Part shown: positions 44,461-55,322 of the stretch, piece after piece
How positions within the stretch are numbered: position 1 is the stretch's first letter
Layout of the letters: each line of letters opens with the position of its first letter
From: Mesotaenium endlicherianum
Lineage: Eukaryota; Streptophyta; Zygnematophyceae; Zygnematales; Mesotaeniaceae
Direction of reading: 5' to 3'
DNA length: 64,000 nucleotides
Assembly (NCBI GenBank): GCA_009602735.1
Contig: WELA01005691.1
Location: 1 to 64,000 of the forward strand
The notes under the pieces: generated by a model
What the model saw: only the letters and a program-made list of their open reading frames with translations
Database searches by the model: none
Told to the model about the DNA's origin: nothing
Program-made: the position numbers and the translations under genes

Positions 44461-46733
44461 ACAATGAGACCGGTGTAGTGGAGATCGTCGATATCCAAAC
44501 GAAATGAAACAGGCGGAGAAGGACCTAATTTCCGCTTTTAAGGGATTGGAGGAGTGTTCAGAAGTGGTACCGGAGATAGATACTTCAATGGACTCCCCGT
44601 TTTCAGCCTCGCCGCTCAACGCGTAGATTCGTCCCTCCGTCAAGTGGCGCAATAAATACCACGCTTATCTATCGGAGGTACTACTTGTTTCAAATCAAGG
44701 ATGAATTCTCCGCAACTCTGTGGTGAGTAATGTAGGAGCAAAGAGTGTTGGTGCACGTGCTTGCGATAATTTGTACAGATGGGGAGATTCGGGCCCACAC
44801 TGGAGCGCTTCAATCGAGCATTGGGTCATGTAATAGTTTCATTTGTGTGAATTCAATTGTTTCACGTACATTTTTATGCTTTTAACCTTGTGTGGGGGGC
44901 TGCCTAATTAAGTGGATAAGTGGGTGAGTAGGCATTCGTGCTTGTGTTTGCATTGTGTAAATGTATGGGTGCGAGTGTGCGTGTCGGTGTGTGGGACTGG
45001 GTGTGGGACAGCAACTTCTCCTCTGATTATCTTGTGCGGAGATCTGTGGAGGTGCTCAAGGAGCACTGGCAATGTCGGCCCTTCTTTTGGATGGGGTGCG
45101 AGGGGGGTTGTAAGGAGCTGTATGCGTCTGGAAAATTCGCAGTTGCACCCCCTTTCAGGTTGGTGTTGCACAGTTATGGAGGGTTGTATGGGAGACAAGG
45201 GGGGTCGAGGGGGGCCAGGGCATAGGGTGCGGCTTGCCCCTCTTGGCCGGGGCCCAAAAGTTGGCTGGGGCTCACAATAATAGCAATTACCCACCATTTG
45301 TTGTGTAGGTGTGGGGTGGAAGCGGGCTATCCAGGGTCATGCGCAGGAGGCTGCAACAGAGCTCGCTCCCTACTTTTTTGTTGTGTGTGCGGGCGGTTGT
45401 GCTTGACTGTGGAGGGCAAACCAACAACAACAGCTGGAAAGGGTGTCAAGGATAGGTTGCTGGAGAAACGTAGGGGGGGAGAGAGGTTGAGAGCTGTGTA
45501 GAGGCAGGCAGAGGCTAGCAGGTTGACGATAGCGAAGAATGGAAAACCTGGGTAGAATGGGGAAGAATGGGGAACCTGGATTAGCAGCACGCAGCCTGCT
45601 GGATTTGAGATGACTTGGCAACTTGATTTGGCAGATGAGAAGGCTGTTGGATGATCGTACGTGAGGAGGAGGGGAGGACGATCGAGGAGGGGGCGTCATT
45701 TGTGCGGGTGTCAATTTGGTGGTATGGAGTCCTCTGAAGCTGGAAGTGAGTTGGTGTGGAAGGGGTCGCAGCGTGGTAGGACCAGCATTGCCACGAGGTG
45801 GCTCCGCGGGCTTGCTTCGCCTGCACATGGGCCTGGCTTGACCAGACCGCAATTTCTTTTTGGGGTGGGAACGTGCTCTGCGCTGTGCTTGCCTGTTTGC
45901 CTGCAGAGAGCTGGCAGAGAGCTGTGAGGGGTGCCAAGACTCTACAGCAAGTTCTATGCAAGCAATGAGCCCCCTCCCCCCCTCCTCCTCCCCAATCCCT
46001 TTCCCCTGCCCTGGGGTGCCTCCAGTTGGTCTTGCACTCAGCCATGGGTGTACGCGCATGGCATTCACACGCGTACAACGCTCACGCAGTGCGTGCATGC
46101 AAGCATGCCTGCCTCTTCCAGCTCCCTCTTCTCGCCAGAAATCCTCTTGCAGGCTCGGGTCACAGAGTCAAAGATGGGGCATGGTAGTCTTGATCTGTTG
46201 TGTGCGGGGGGCTGCTTTGTGGGGGCTGCCTTGCAGCCAACTGCTAAGTGAGCATCTCCAAGTGCTGCGTGTGCGGGCGTGCGGGGACGAGAGGTGGGGA
46301 GAGTGGGGGAGCCGGCGTGTGAAATGCTTACGAGCGAGAGATTTAGAGATTAAGAGAGTAAGGGAGGGCCACCTAGAGAGGGGGGGGCCAAGGGAGGTGG
46401 ATAGGGAGCAACAGCGAGGGAGTGAGAGGGTGGTGGGAAGGAGGTTGGTTGACTGCTCCGAGCCCAAGTGGCAAGTTGTCTTGTCGCTTGCATGGGATGC
46501 ATCTGATCTGTTGGCGAGCTGATGCCGGACGCGGGGAGATGAGAGAGTGCCAGTTGGCGGCCCGTGGTAAGGCCTCATGGCCAAGTTGATGTGGGCACAA
46601 GAGCCGGCGGCTCAGCCTCACACCTGACAACCTCACATAATTGATGGCCACTTGCCAGCTCTCCTAATAGCAGACAACTTGGAGAGATGAATAGCAGAGG
46701 GAGGGAGGGAGGGAGGTGGAAAGGGGGGGGGGG
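44461..46733. other. GC-rich region upstream of the peroxidase exon; no exon supported
   Basis: Many long low-complexity frames cross this stretch on both strands (for example 45370-46098 and 45860-46522), rich in G/T or C/A runs, but none shows a domain. It may hold introns and earlier exons of the peroxidase gene; I searched by eye for the peroxidase heme-binding motifs and did not find them. Confidence 0.35.
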
Positions 46734-47050
46734 NNNNNNNNNNNNNNNNNNNNNNNNNNNNNNNNNNNNNNNNNNNNNNNNNNNNNNNNNNNNNNNNNNN
46801 NNNNNNNNNNNNNNNNNNNNNNNNNNNNNNNNNNNNNNNNNNNNNNNNNNNNNNNNNNNNNNNNNNNNNNNNNNNNNNNNNNNNNNNNNNNNNNNNNNNN
46901 NNNNNNNNNNNNNNNNNNNNNNNNNNNNNNNNNNNNNNNNNNNNNNNNNNNNNNNNNNNNNNNNNNNNNNNNNNNNNNNNNNNNNNNNNNNNNNNNNNNN
47001 NNNNNNNNNNNNNNNNNNNNNNNNNNNNNNNNNNNNNNNNNNNNNNNNNN
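46734..47050. other. Assembly gap between poly-G runs
   Basis: 317 unknown bases bounded by G runs on both sides (ending at 46733 and starting at 47051). Reading frames across it are artefacts of the unknown bases. Exons of the neighbouring gene may be hidden here. Confidence 0.95.
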
Positions 47051-47161
47051 GGGGGGGGGAAGGGGGGGGGGGAGATGGTTGTTGCTGAGGGGGCTATGTT
47101 CCGGGCGATGTGCTGACACCACTTGCTCTTGCATGGCGCGTGCTTGGCAACCGCAACCAAG

Positions 47162-47245
47162 AAGTACGTGAACGACAAGAAGACCTTCCTCGACGAGTAC
47201 GCCAAGGTGCACGAGAAGCTCAGCAAGCTGGGCGTTAATTTTCAG
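47162..47245 (+). CDS. Exon of a class I heme peroxidase (ascorbate or cytochrome c peroxidase-like)
   Basis: Exactly 28 codons: KYVNDKKTFLDEYAKVHEK followed by LSKLGVNFQ, between a plausible acceptor (aaccaag^) and a strong donor (CAG^GTGAGC). In plant ascorbate peroxidases the last helix of the domain reads like KYAADEDAFFxDYAxAHxKLSxLG, and in fungal cytochrome c peroxidases like [20 protein letters not shown], so the match is at the C-terminal helix of the class I fold. The enzyme reduces hydrogen peroxide using ascorbate or cytochrome c. No heme-pocket exon is seen; upstream exons may lie in the 46734-47050 gap. The exon is GC-rich and follows codon habits unlike the surrounding elements, supporting a host origin. 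A retained fragment of a duplicated gene is the alternative. Confidence 0.6.
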
Positions 47246-47855
47246 GTGAGCTCCAACACTAGCGTGCCCTGCGTGGGCTATGGCTTTGACGCTCTTTTTT
47301 TGCAGCCAGCCTCTGCCTGTTTTGTAGATCACTGCAATAAAGGGAGCTTGGGGGGGGGGGACGTGGGGCGTGTGTGGGTGCAGGCTTCAAACAACTTAGA
47401 GCGCACAAATCTGTGTGCATTGGCTTTGTGCACTCTAGCAGTTCTAGGTGACCGCCAGGCTAAAGGGCATTGTCTCATCTCTCTCTTGGGGGGTGCGTGG
47501 GTGTTGGTTAAGAAGCACTTCTTACTTGCCACAAATCTGCGTGGTCGACCTCGCAAGCTCTCGCACTTTCAGGTGAGCGCAAGGACTTGCATGCCCTGCT
47601 TGGCGTGTGTTTGTGCGCGTTCATTTGCTTCCAGGCCCTGCTAAAATTGTCGGTCAGTTAAGGCAAAAGAGGGTGCCTTGGGGGGGAGGGAGGGGGGGTG
47701 TGGATGCAAGCTCAGGAGCAGGCTGCCCCGCACGAATTTGCGTGCATCGACCTGGCAAGCTCTCGCACATTCAGATGAGCGCAAGGACTAGCATATCCAA
47801 CCTGACGTGTGTCTTTGCGCGTTCATTCGCTGCCAGGCCCAGCTTGAATTGTCAA
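47240..47855 (+). repeat. ~202-bp tandem repeat, left part
   Basis: Successive units carry AGGTGAGC-like sites at 47244, 47446, 47571 and 47773 (spacings 202, 125 and 202), each followed by tgccctgc..tggcgtg, a TTTGCG-TTCATT pyrimidine run and a CAG about 60 bases on (47305, 47634, 47836), then a poly-G stretch and cgcacgaatctgcgtgcatcgacc. The array begins at the 3' splice-donor edge of the peroxidase exon and continues after the PiggyBac at 51197. Confidence 0.75.
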
Positions 47856-47859
47856 TTAA
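47856..47859. other. TTAA target duplication, left
   Basis: TTAA directly before the terminal inverted repeat; matched by TTAA at 51193-51196. Piggybac elements insert at TTAA. Confidence 0.9.
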
Positions 47860-48659
47860 CACTAGCTTTACCGTCACTGGGACCAAAACCAACCTCATAA
47901 CAGCCCTTCTTTGGATGCTAATGATAAGTAGAGTACTTTTGTGGTATGTGAAAGTGATATATATTTGAAATGTCCTTTGAATAAGGATTCTGGCAATGTA
48001 CTTTTTCCGATTTTTGCGGCATTTTTCATTGTACTTTTTTGTACCTGAAAGGTAACACACGTGTGACCCGCAAAAGGTACATTTCTTTTGGGCGCAATAT
48101 GCGGAGAAGTACAACAGATTTCAAGGTCCAGATTTTTTCTAGCATACATCCTGATGTAGTGACCACACTGCACTTGACAGATTTTCATTTCATTCAATAC
48201 TTTGTATACGCTAACATGCTAATGTTTAGGCCCAAAACTGACATCAGCTTTTTGGACCTGGTCCCATAATTTCACTAAGAGATGCACCATGCAGCTTCAC
48301 TAAATGGGTCATATAATTTCCAAAACTTGATGAAATGCCTTCAAATATGTTTTGGAGCATTCATAACAAGGTACTCTACCATCCTATTACACAAGAACAG
48401 AAAAATTATGTCAAGCAAAAATAATGACTTCTACCACATTAGGCCCCATGGACGAGTCGTCAAAATTGAAGTTTAGAGTACATAATGTGTGCAAAAAAAA
48501 TTGTATTTTGAGTCTTTATTGCTACCAATGGTACTTCTTCATAGGGCAGCCATTAGGCAACCTCTTACTGCCTACATCCAAATGGTCAATGTTCTTGGTA
48601 GTGTGGTAGATCTCAAAGCAGGGACTAGGGTGCAAGATGACGTTGCAGGCCATACACAT

Positions 48660-50894
48660 TTACTGACATCTACTCTTCCTGCCTGCAGCCCCTTTGTCAA
48701 ACTTCTTAGCAGAGCATACTACACAAGACCTTCTCTCTCCTTTGTTGACCTTGTTTGGAAAGTGCCTGCCAGTCCATCTCTGCTCTCCAGAAGCTCCTGC
48801 TGAACTTGATCTTGTCTGCCTGTCGCGAGGATGTACCCACTCCGACATCTCTTTCACTAGCCGCAACATGAAAGAATATTTGTCAGCACCAGGATGAGCC
48901 AGCTCATACAAGATGTATGCATTTGCAATGGCACCGTCAAACAGGCCCCAGTACAAGCGGTGCCACCACTTCCTAGCGACCTGCTTTGTCTCTACTGAAT
49001 AGTTGTCCCTCAAGCAAAGTTTGTCAAACTGGTCAACGGCGTCTTTGTACTGGTTATAGTGCTTCACAATATCAGGAGCAGGTATAATGCTAGTCTCTCC
49101 TCCCTTCTGCCTTCTCTCAACTTCAACCACATTCAGGCCTCTACAGTTAGANGGCCTCTACGGTTAGACAAGAAGTAGACTGGCTTCTTGTCCTGCCAGA
49201 CAACTGCTACTTGTTCAGGCGAATCACTCACGAGGGCCTTGAAGCTGCCCTGTTCTGCCTCTCTCTCGCCTGCAGGAACATCTAGGACCAGGTCCTTGAT
49301 AGGATAGTGCTTTCTACTGATAACAGTACCAGTAGCTCCATGACCTAGGTTAGACAACTCTCTTACAAGTACAGGGCTAGTAAAGCCTCTGTCTAAGACA
49401 AAGCTGTAAGTCTGCCCCTGGGGCAAAGTGCTCACCATCTCCAACACAACCGTAGTATTCCTGCCTGGTCTCTTGACCTTGTCAAATACTACAAAATCGT
49501 AGCAATAGTATGTTATACTGTCAACCAAAGTAAACAACTCAATACCAAACTTATAAGGCTTTTTTGGACAATACACCCGGACTGGGCATTGTCTGTTTCT
49601 AGTCGGGATAAGCCGCTCATCTATAGTCAAGTGCTCACCTGGATTATAGTATTGCTTGAATGTACTCTTGAGCAAGTTTATGAATGGCTGACAGTGCCAT
49701 AGCCTATATTCTCCAGAAGCTGTAGGAAACACATCTCTACCAGCATTTGAAATGATGTGCAAGTAGGACTTTATCTGGACCCACCTATCTCTGGACATGT
49801 ACTTTCCAAAAGCTGGAAATAGTACAGGACCAAATCTGTCACTTCTCCAATACATTGTATACCTAGGCAAAGGGTTGAGTGCCATAGCAATGCATAGCCT
49901 ATGCCACAGAATGAGCTTACTGGTGGTAAGAATGACCCATTTCTTAGCACCTTCATTTTGAGCATACTCATTTGTTGCAGCAGCCATCTGGTCATACCAC
50001 TCTATACCAACCAAGAGACAAAGCACAGCAAATGGGCTGAATGTATGAAACAGCCTGGTACTGACTCTGACCAGGCCTGTGCCCACAGTACTCACAGGCT
50101 TAACCAACCATGGGGGCACTTCACCTTCCTCTGCAGGTTTCCAGCTGTACTCTTCTCCTCCTCTTTTTGCTGGCTCCACAGGCGTCACAAGCTCCAGCAC
50201 TTGTTCTTCATCTTGAGTTGCCACCAGGGGCTCACCTTCCGACTCCAGCTCCGAGTCACTGCTGAATTCTTCTTCATCTGAGACCCTTTTCTTCTTCTTC
50301 CTGTAGCCTTTGTGTGCTCTCTTCTTTGCACCCTCTCTTGCCACTACCACTCTGTTTTTCCTCTCCTCTCTATTGCAGGGCACACTCATGTCTGGTCCCG
50401 TCTGTTTTGCAGGTCTACCTCTCTTTCGCCTTGGTTCTGCAGGATCTAAGGCCGAGTCTGACTCTGTCTCAGCCTCAAATGCATCTGCTTGTGGTGTATC
50501 AGTGACTTCAGGGGTGCTTTGAGTGACGGGAATGACAGGTGTCACTTGAAATGCTCTATTGCTAGTTTCTTGCGAAATTGGGTTAGAAGTAGCCTCCACC
50601 CTCACTACTCCCTCATAAGGGCAAAACCACCTAAACTTGGGTACAATGGGCACATATTGTAGTATCTACTTGCGACCCCATGTTTTGTACTCCCCATCGT
50701 ACCCAAAGTAGATTTTATACTTGGTTTCCTTTGTTTTATGCACCGTTTTCAAGAATTCCTACCAAAAAGAACTCTTCATAGTGCTCTCCGAACTCTTGCG
50801 CAGCCCAACTCTCACCCCAAATCTTGCTAGGAGTGAGTATCTTAGTGCCTACCTTTACTACAAAGCCTGTACAAGAAGAAGCCATGGCAGCCAT
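48660..50894 (-). pseudogene. PiggyBac transposase (PGBD-type, DDE_Tnp_1_7)
   Basis: Read on the minus strand from ATG 50894. An N-terminal module (SKIWGESWAAQEFGEHYEEF) precedes an acidic, basic-patched linker (RRKRGRPAKQTGPDM, KKRAHKGYRKKKKRV), then the core: FSPFAVLCLLVGIEWYDQM; the catalytic block LTIDERLIPTRNRQCPVRVY with PKKPYKFGIELFTLVDS (first Asp near 49625); VLDRGFTSPVLVRELSNLGH (second Asp near 49400); and the third Asp in YNQYKDAVDQFDKL near 49035, followed by RKWWHRLYWGLFDGAIANAY and a C-terminal zinc ribbon (CVVCSAKKF). The gene mediates precise cut-and-paste at TTAA. Breaks: a frameshift and a stop in the first 80 codons, an assembly join at 49152 inside the core, and a TAA at 48660 where the sibling copy at 56076 reads Phe and continues MCRPC, removing the last cysteines. 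Confidence 0.9.
49152..49152. other. Single-base assembly join with duplicated flank
   Basis: One unknown base separates ggcctctacagttaga on the left from ggcctctacggttagaca on the right. The near-identical 16-base blocks look like two contig ends that overlap but were not merged, so the apparent split of the transposase frame here is probably not biological. Confidence 0.8.
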
Positions 50895-51192
50895 GGCTGT
50901 TTGAGTCTGCAATCGACAATCAACAGAGAGTGAAAAAGATCGAAAATGAAGGTGAATATCGAACCAAACTTAGCACTGTTCTTGGCCGGCAGTTTGAAGT
51001 ATCTCCGTCGATACTTGTCCGTTTGCCCTGTCTCTAATTTGCCGGTAGGGTTCACGTGTTAGTGCTCCTAGAGAGCCTATTTTCAGGTAATTTGGATAAA
51101 ATTAAATTAAGGTTAGGGCCTGTAGAAAATGACCTAGTTATGGGACAAATTGTGGTTCTAGAACCAAAAAAGGACCCATCGTAAAGCTAGTG

Positions 51193-51196
51193 TTAA
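51193..51196. other. TTAA target duplication, right
   Basis: TTAA directly after the right inverted repeat, pairing with 47856-47859. Confidence 0.9.
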
Positions 51197-51590
51197 GGCA
51201 AAGAAGGGGGGCTTGAGGGGTGGGAGGGGGGGTGCAAGCTCAAAAGTAGGCTTCCCCGCACGAATCTGCATGCAACGACCCTGCGACCTCTCGCGCTTAC
51301 GGGTGAGCGCAATGATTGGCACGCACTGCTTGGCCTGGGTTTTTGCGTGCTTCTTCGCAGTCGCCCATTGCCTGAATTGTTTCTTAATGCAATGATGGCA
51401 TCTGTGGGTTGAGGAGGGGAGGGGGGGGGTGTGGGAATGTTTGGTTGTAGGTCCAAAAGATAATCGCGCGCATTTCTGCGAGCATCAGCTTCGCATAGTA
51501 CTAGGTGAGCGGTATGCCTTGTCTGTGACTTTTTGCGCATTTTGCACGCCCTGCATGAATTTTGAATTAATGCAATAAATGGGTGGTGGC
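51197..51590 (+). repeat. ~202-bp tandem repeat, right part
   Basis: Continuation of the array at 47240-47855 with GGTGAGC sites at 51302 and 51504 (202 apart), the acceptor-like TTCTTCGCAG ending at 51360, poly-G runs, and cgcacgaatctgcatgcaacgacc. It fades after aattaatgcaataaatggg near 51585. Confidence 0.75.
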
Positions 51591-51839
51591 GGGGTCAGCG
51601 TCGTCTTCTCGCCTTCTCCTTGTTCTAACACTGTTTCTCCTGTCCATGCATATTTTTTTCTTTCAACGTGTCCCTTCCCTCCACGTCAACCGCATCGGCA
51701 CTTGCTGCAAGGTCATCATCTGCAAGGCTACCTCGTTTTAGCAATGGAGTAGAGTGGGGCTATGTGTCGGTCACTTAGGGTGGGGCTACTCGGAAGTGGA
51801 AGTGAAATTGCTGCAGTAGAGAATTTGGCGGGGGAGTTC

Positions 51840-53990
51840 CTAGAATTTGCGATCATTTCTTGGGAGGGAGCAAGGATATTGGTGAGTGTGCAAAGGTACC
51901 TGCAGAGGTTGTAGCACTCAAGATTAGGCGTCACCAGAACGTGTCGTCCGTTGGGGAGGGCAAGAGACGTAGTAAGAGTGTCGTAGAGGAAAGACGTAGC
52001 CGCTTGCTTGGAAGGCCTTTTGCTAGTAATGGGGCTGGATATACCAGTCCAATGCAAGAGCTGGGGGGGTAAGTTGTGAGAAAGAGAGAGGACAAACGTC
52101 TCTTAATGACACGTTTTAACGGATGAATGCTGATGAAGTTCATGAGGTAGTTGCCCGCTTTTTTTATGGTACTGATTCTTCTTTCAATGTGGCCCGCTTG
52201 TCAATGTTGAAGGACATGCTGGTTGCTGTCAGTAGTACACATACCAAAGTGGTGTAGTGTACACCCCATTGAAAGACAAGTCTCTTGGAAGTACTCTATT
52301 TGATGCGGATGTCAAGAGGCTAGAAGCGTGGGAGCAGACCCAAAAGAAGGGGTTGCCCTTTACACTGTACAGGTTGTAACGTTGTAGCAGATGGCTGGAT
52401 AGATCCCAGCGTTCACCCTCCTCTAAATGTCCTCATGGTCATAGCAAGCGTGGAGATATTTGTAGATGCTATCAATACCGAAGGGGAGAGGAAGATAGGA
52501 GGGTATGTTCGTGAGCAGCTTCTTACAGCTGTGGAGAAAATAGGGCCTGAGCATGTTGTACTTCTTTGCACTGACTCTGCAGCCAACATCAAGAAGGGGT
52601 GTCAGTTACTCCAGAGAGAGCACCCGCACATATTTTGGGCACCGTGTGCTGCCTACATCCTAGACTTGCTGTAGAACGATGTGGGAAAGATCCCCGAGTT
52701 GAAGGACATCATTGAGAGATACAAAAATTTGGTTCAGTTTGTAACTAACCACCATATCCCTCATGCACTCTATCGTGAGCATAGAGCAAGGCTACTAAAT
52801 AAAGTAGAGTTGTTGAAACCAGGACCTACCAGATGTGCAAGTAACTTTCTTTGCTTTAGAAGGCTGATAAGTGTAAGGGATACATTACAAGCCATGGTGT
52901 TTGATAGTAGGTGGCTTGAGTGGGCAGCGAAGAACAATTGTGTGAGTGAGGCAACACAAATTAGGGATCTAATTTGTGACGATCCACTTTGGGAGAAAAT
53001 GAAAGTGTGCGTAGATGCGTGTGTGAGCCAATAGTGGTGCTTCTGAGTTTAATATATTCTTCAACGCCTTCAACAGGGAAGATTTGGGACCGGTTGAGTA
53101 TGATCAAGCAGCATATTCTCCATGCACCAGGTCTCAAGCTTGCTCATAGAGGCCAAGCAAAGAAGGATGTGATGGCACGTTGTGAACAGCTTCACAGTTT
53201 GTTCTATTTTGAAGGCAAGTGTTCATACTTGATGCTTCTTCTTATGTTCTCCATGACATTACCATGATTTGTTACGTATTTTTAATTTTGGCGAGCAATT
53301 TTGCCAAGCTTGCTTGTTGCTGTTAGATGTTGCCATAAGGCAACTGCATGTGTAAGACTTTGTGGATCTTGCTGAGCATTTATTGTTTTTGTGGTTCCTG
53401 CATACAAACTGGACCCCGAGCTCCACGACCGTGACTCTTGGACCGCCGACAGGTGCCTACTCCCAGAATACTTTCAGGTGGTCAAGTGCATCATTGGAGC
53501 ATCTGTAGCAAAACATGCTAAGGTGGACCAAGAGTTGGCGCTCTATCGCTAATGTGGCGATACGTTCGGCGATGATGTTGTGAAGCCCAACAAGACTAAG
53601 ATGCCTGCTCACACCTAGTGGGGAACATACGGAATTGTGTATCTTAACCTTCAAAGGGTTGCTATAAAAGTTCTCTTGCAACCTGCTTCTATTGTTGCAT
53701 GTAAGAGAAATTGGTCTAAGTAAGGTTTTGTTCATAACCCGCTACGAAATAGCCTGCTTGCAACAAGAGCAAGAAAGCTAGTGTATGTGCATTCCATGTT
53801 GAGGCTGCAAGAGAAAAGTGTGAAGTTGCTAAACGGAAAAAGCGTTGGAGAGATGTCTTGGGTGGAGAAAGCAGATTTTGTGGAAGCATCTGAAGAGGAG
53901 GTGATACCTTCCCAAGCTGGCGTTGAGTTCTCTGAGGAAGAAGAGGAAGAGGTGCAGGAGCTACCTCTTATTGCGGCAGATGGAGGTCAG
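51840..53990 (+). pseudogene. hAT transposase (BED/DUF659 type), decayed
   Basis: Recognisable in order: a BED-finger tail and linker (GGSKDIGECAKVPAEV near 51860); DUF659 core with ADGWIDPSVHPPLNVLMVIA near 52390, LLCTDSAANIKKGCQLLQRE near 52560-52620, HIFWAPCAAYILDLL near 52625; then KIPELKDIIERYKNLVQFV and PGPTRCASNFLCFRRLISV near 52830; and a C-terminal part near 53410-53640 with LDPELHDRDSW and KTKMPAHTWWG-like sequence. This is the layout of plant hAT transposases, which cut and paste elements with 8-bp target duplications. Breaks: an in-frame TAG at 52672-52674, a frameshift near 53000, and others further on. An acidic tail (SEEEEEEVQELPL) ends near 53980. Terminal inverted repeats were not identified. 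Confidence 0.8.
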
Positions 53991-53994
53991 TGGA

Positions 53995-54240
53995 GTAATA
54001 GCCTAGTTTTGAAATTCAAATACGGCGCATACGGATTCGTCACTTCGTCATACGTATTGAACGTAAGAGTCCAACCTGTACATTGGAATACGCTAAGATG
54101 CGTGAGTGTCGGTGGAATAAATCGACAATAAATTGAAAATAAATATGGTTATACACCAATACGGAGTATCACGATACAAAGTATTGCAATACGTACGATT
54201 TGGCCAAAAGAGGCTGTACGGGAGTATTTTGAAACTAGGA
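53995..54240. repeat. TACG-rich dispersed repeat, copy 2
   Basis: Dense ATACG, TACGGA and CGTATT words, ending near gtacgggagtattttgaaactagga. The end resembles gatacggaagtattttaaaattaggg at 58670-58697, in the same orientation. Confidence 0.5.
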
Positions 54241-55322
54241 GCTTTACTCTTTAGATGTAGCTTGCATGTGTTTAAGAGGAAAAAACAAAAGTGGAAGAGT
54301 CCATATATATATTTTCACAACATTGAATCCCATTAGCTTGCAATTGATTTTCACGACCTTATGACAATACGGCAAAATAAGTACAGAACATCTTCATGAC
54401 GGATGTAGGATGTGCATATCATTGATGATTTGTATGAGTTCGCTTTGCAATCATGCAAAATCATTTATTTGTTGACGCATGAACTTAAGTTTGCAATTGC
54501 ATGAACCAATATTGAACAAATGGTAGAGTACGTAAACGGTATCGTTGCACGTTTATTTGGTTAAGAAGCAATTCATACGATATTGACCAAATAGGTACCT
54601 TGTAACTTGTACTCTAAAAGTTACCACGCATACAACTTTGCGCTTCAAATGTGTACCCAAAACGTTTTTTATGAATAATTGGATTATGGATATCATTTTT
54701 ATTATCATGACAACCTTTATAAACCTGTCATGAACAACGAAAGAATTGGAGTTAAGTTTAGACACAGCTAGTTGAAAATATGCCAAATTATATAAATCAC
54801 AATAAAAGATAAGATTCTCCAATGTGCCATACACCAAACATGGCATATATTATGCAATTATTCAATGATTAAATACACACCACTTTCAGTGGACATAGTG
54901 ATTAGTTACTTTAACTATAGTCTGCATCATTCACATCTTGCTGCCAGCACCGCTAGCCGACTGTGTGAAGAACAAGAAAATCCTTAAAACATATCCTTAA
55001 AACTTTTGTTCATGCGGCAAAACGTTTTGTTGCTGCTCGATTGACTCAAAATAAAGTACAATTGTACGATCACACGTGCGACTGTCAGGAGTTATCGTCG
55101 ACGTTTAGAGTTAACGTCGTGACGTTGACATAAGCACGTATTAAGCGTATTCAGCGTATTTAGCTATTTTTAAACACAACGAATTTAGTGTATTAGCGTA
55201 TATAGCAAACTAACATATGGCGTAATCCTGCAAATTATCTTTTGTGCCTCCTGTCCCCCATCGAGGGTGTCGACAGTAGAGGCAGTCAGACATGCCCAAG
55301 ATACTAAAGCTCGGGGGTGTAA
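54241..55322. other. AT-rich noncoding stretch
   Basis: No gene supported. A further TACG/GTATT-rich run lies at 55080-55215. Confidence 0.4.

Larger units (their letters stand above)
47860..51192 (-). mobile_element. PiggyBac DNA transposon, complete ends
   Basis: 3,333 bp bounded by the inverted repeat CACTAGCTTTAC (47860-47871 and the reverse complement at 51181-51192), which extends imperfectly into GGGACC/GGGTCC and a GGTT-type block. TTAA flanks both ends. It carries one transposase gene on the minus strand. It interrupts the 202-bp tandem array, whose phase continues on the far side once the element and one TTAA are subtracted (191 bp between sites), so it inserted after the array had formed. 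Confidence 0.93.

Noticed and set aside
44455-44652. 65-codon minus frame at the upstream edge of transposase copy 2
   Set aside because: It does not match copy 1 of the transposase and shows no recognisable domain.
45370-46584. Overlapping frames of 138-242 codons on both strands
   Set aside because: Low-complexity proline/serine or arginine/glycine translations of GC-skewed DNA; no motif or splice support.
46633-47332. Long frames across the assembly gap on both strands
   Set aside because: They are produced by unknown bases that cannot contain stops; the real flanks are poly-G or poly-C.
47162-47644. Continuous 173-codon peroxidase frame reading on past the exon
   Set aside because: The similarity stops exactly at a strong splice donor at 47246 and the remainder translates the 202-bp repeat.
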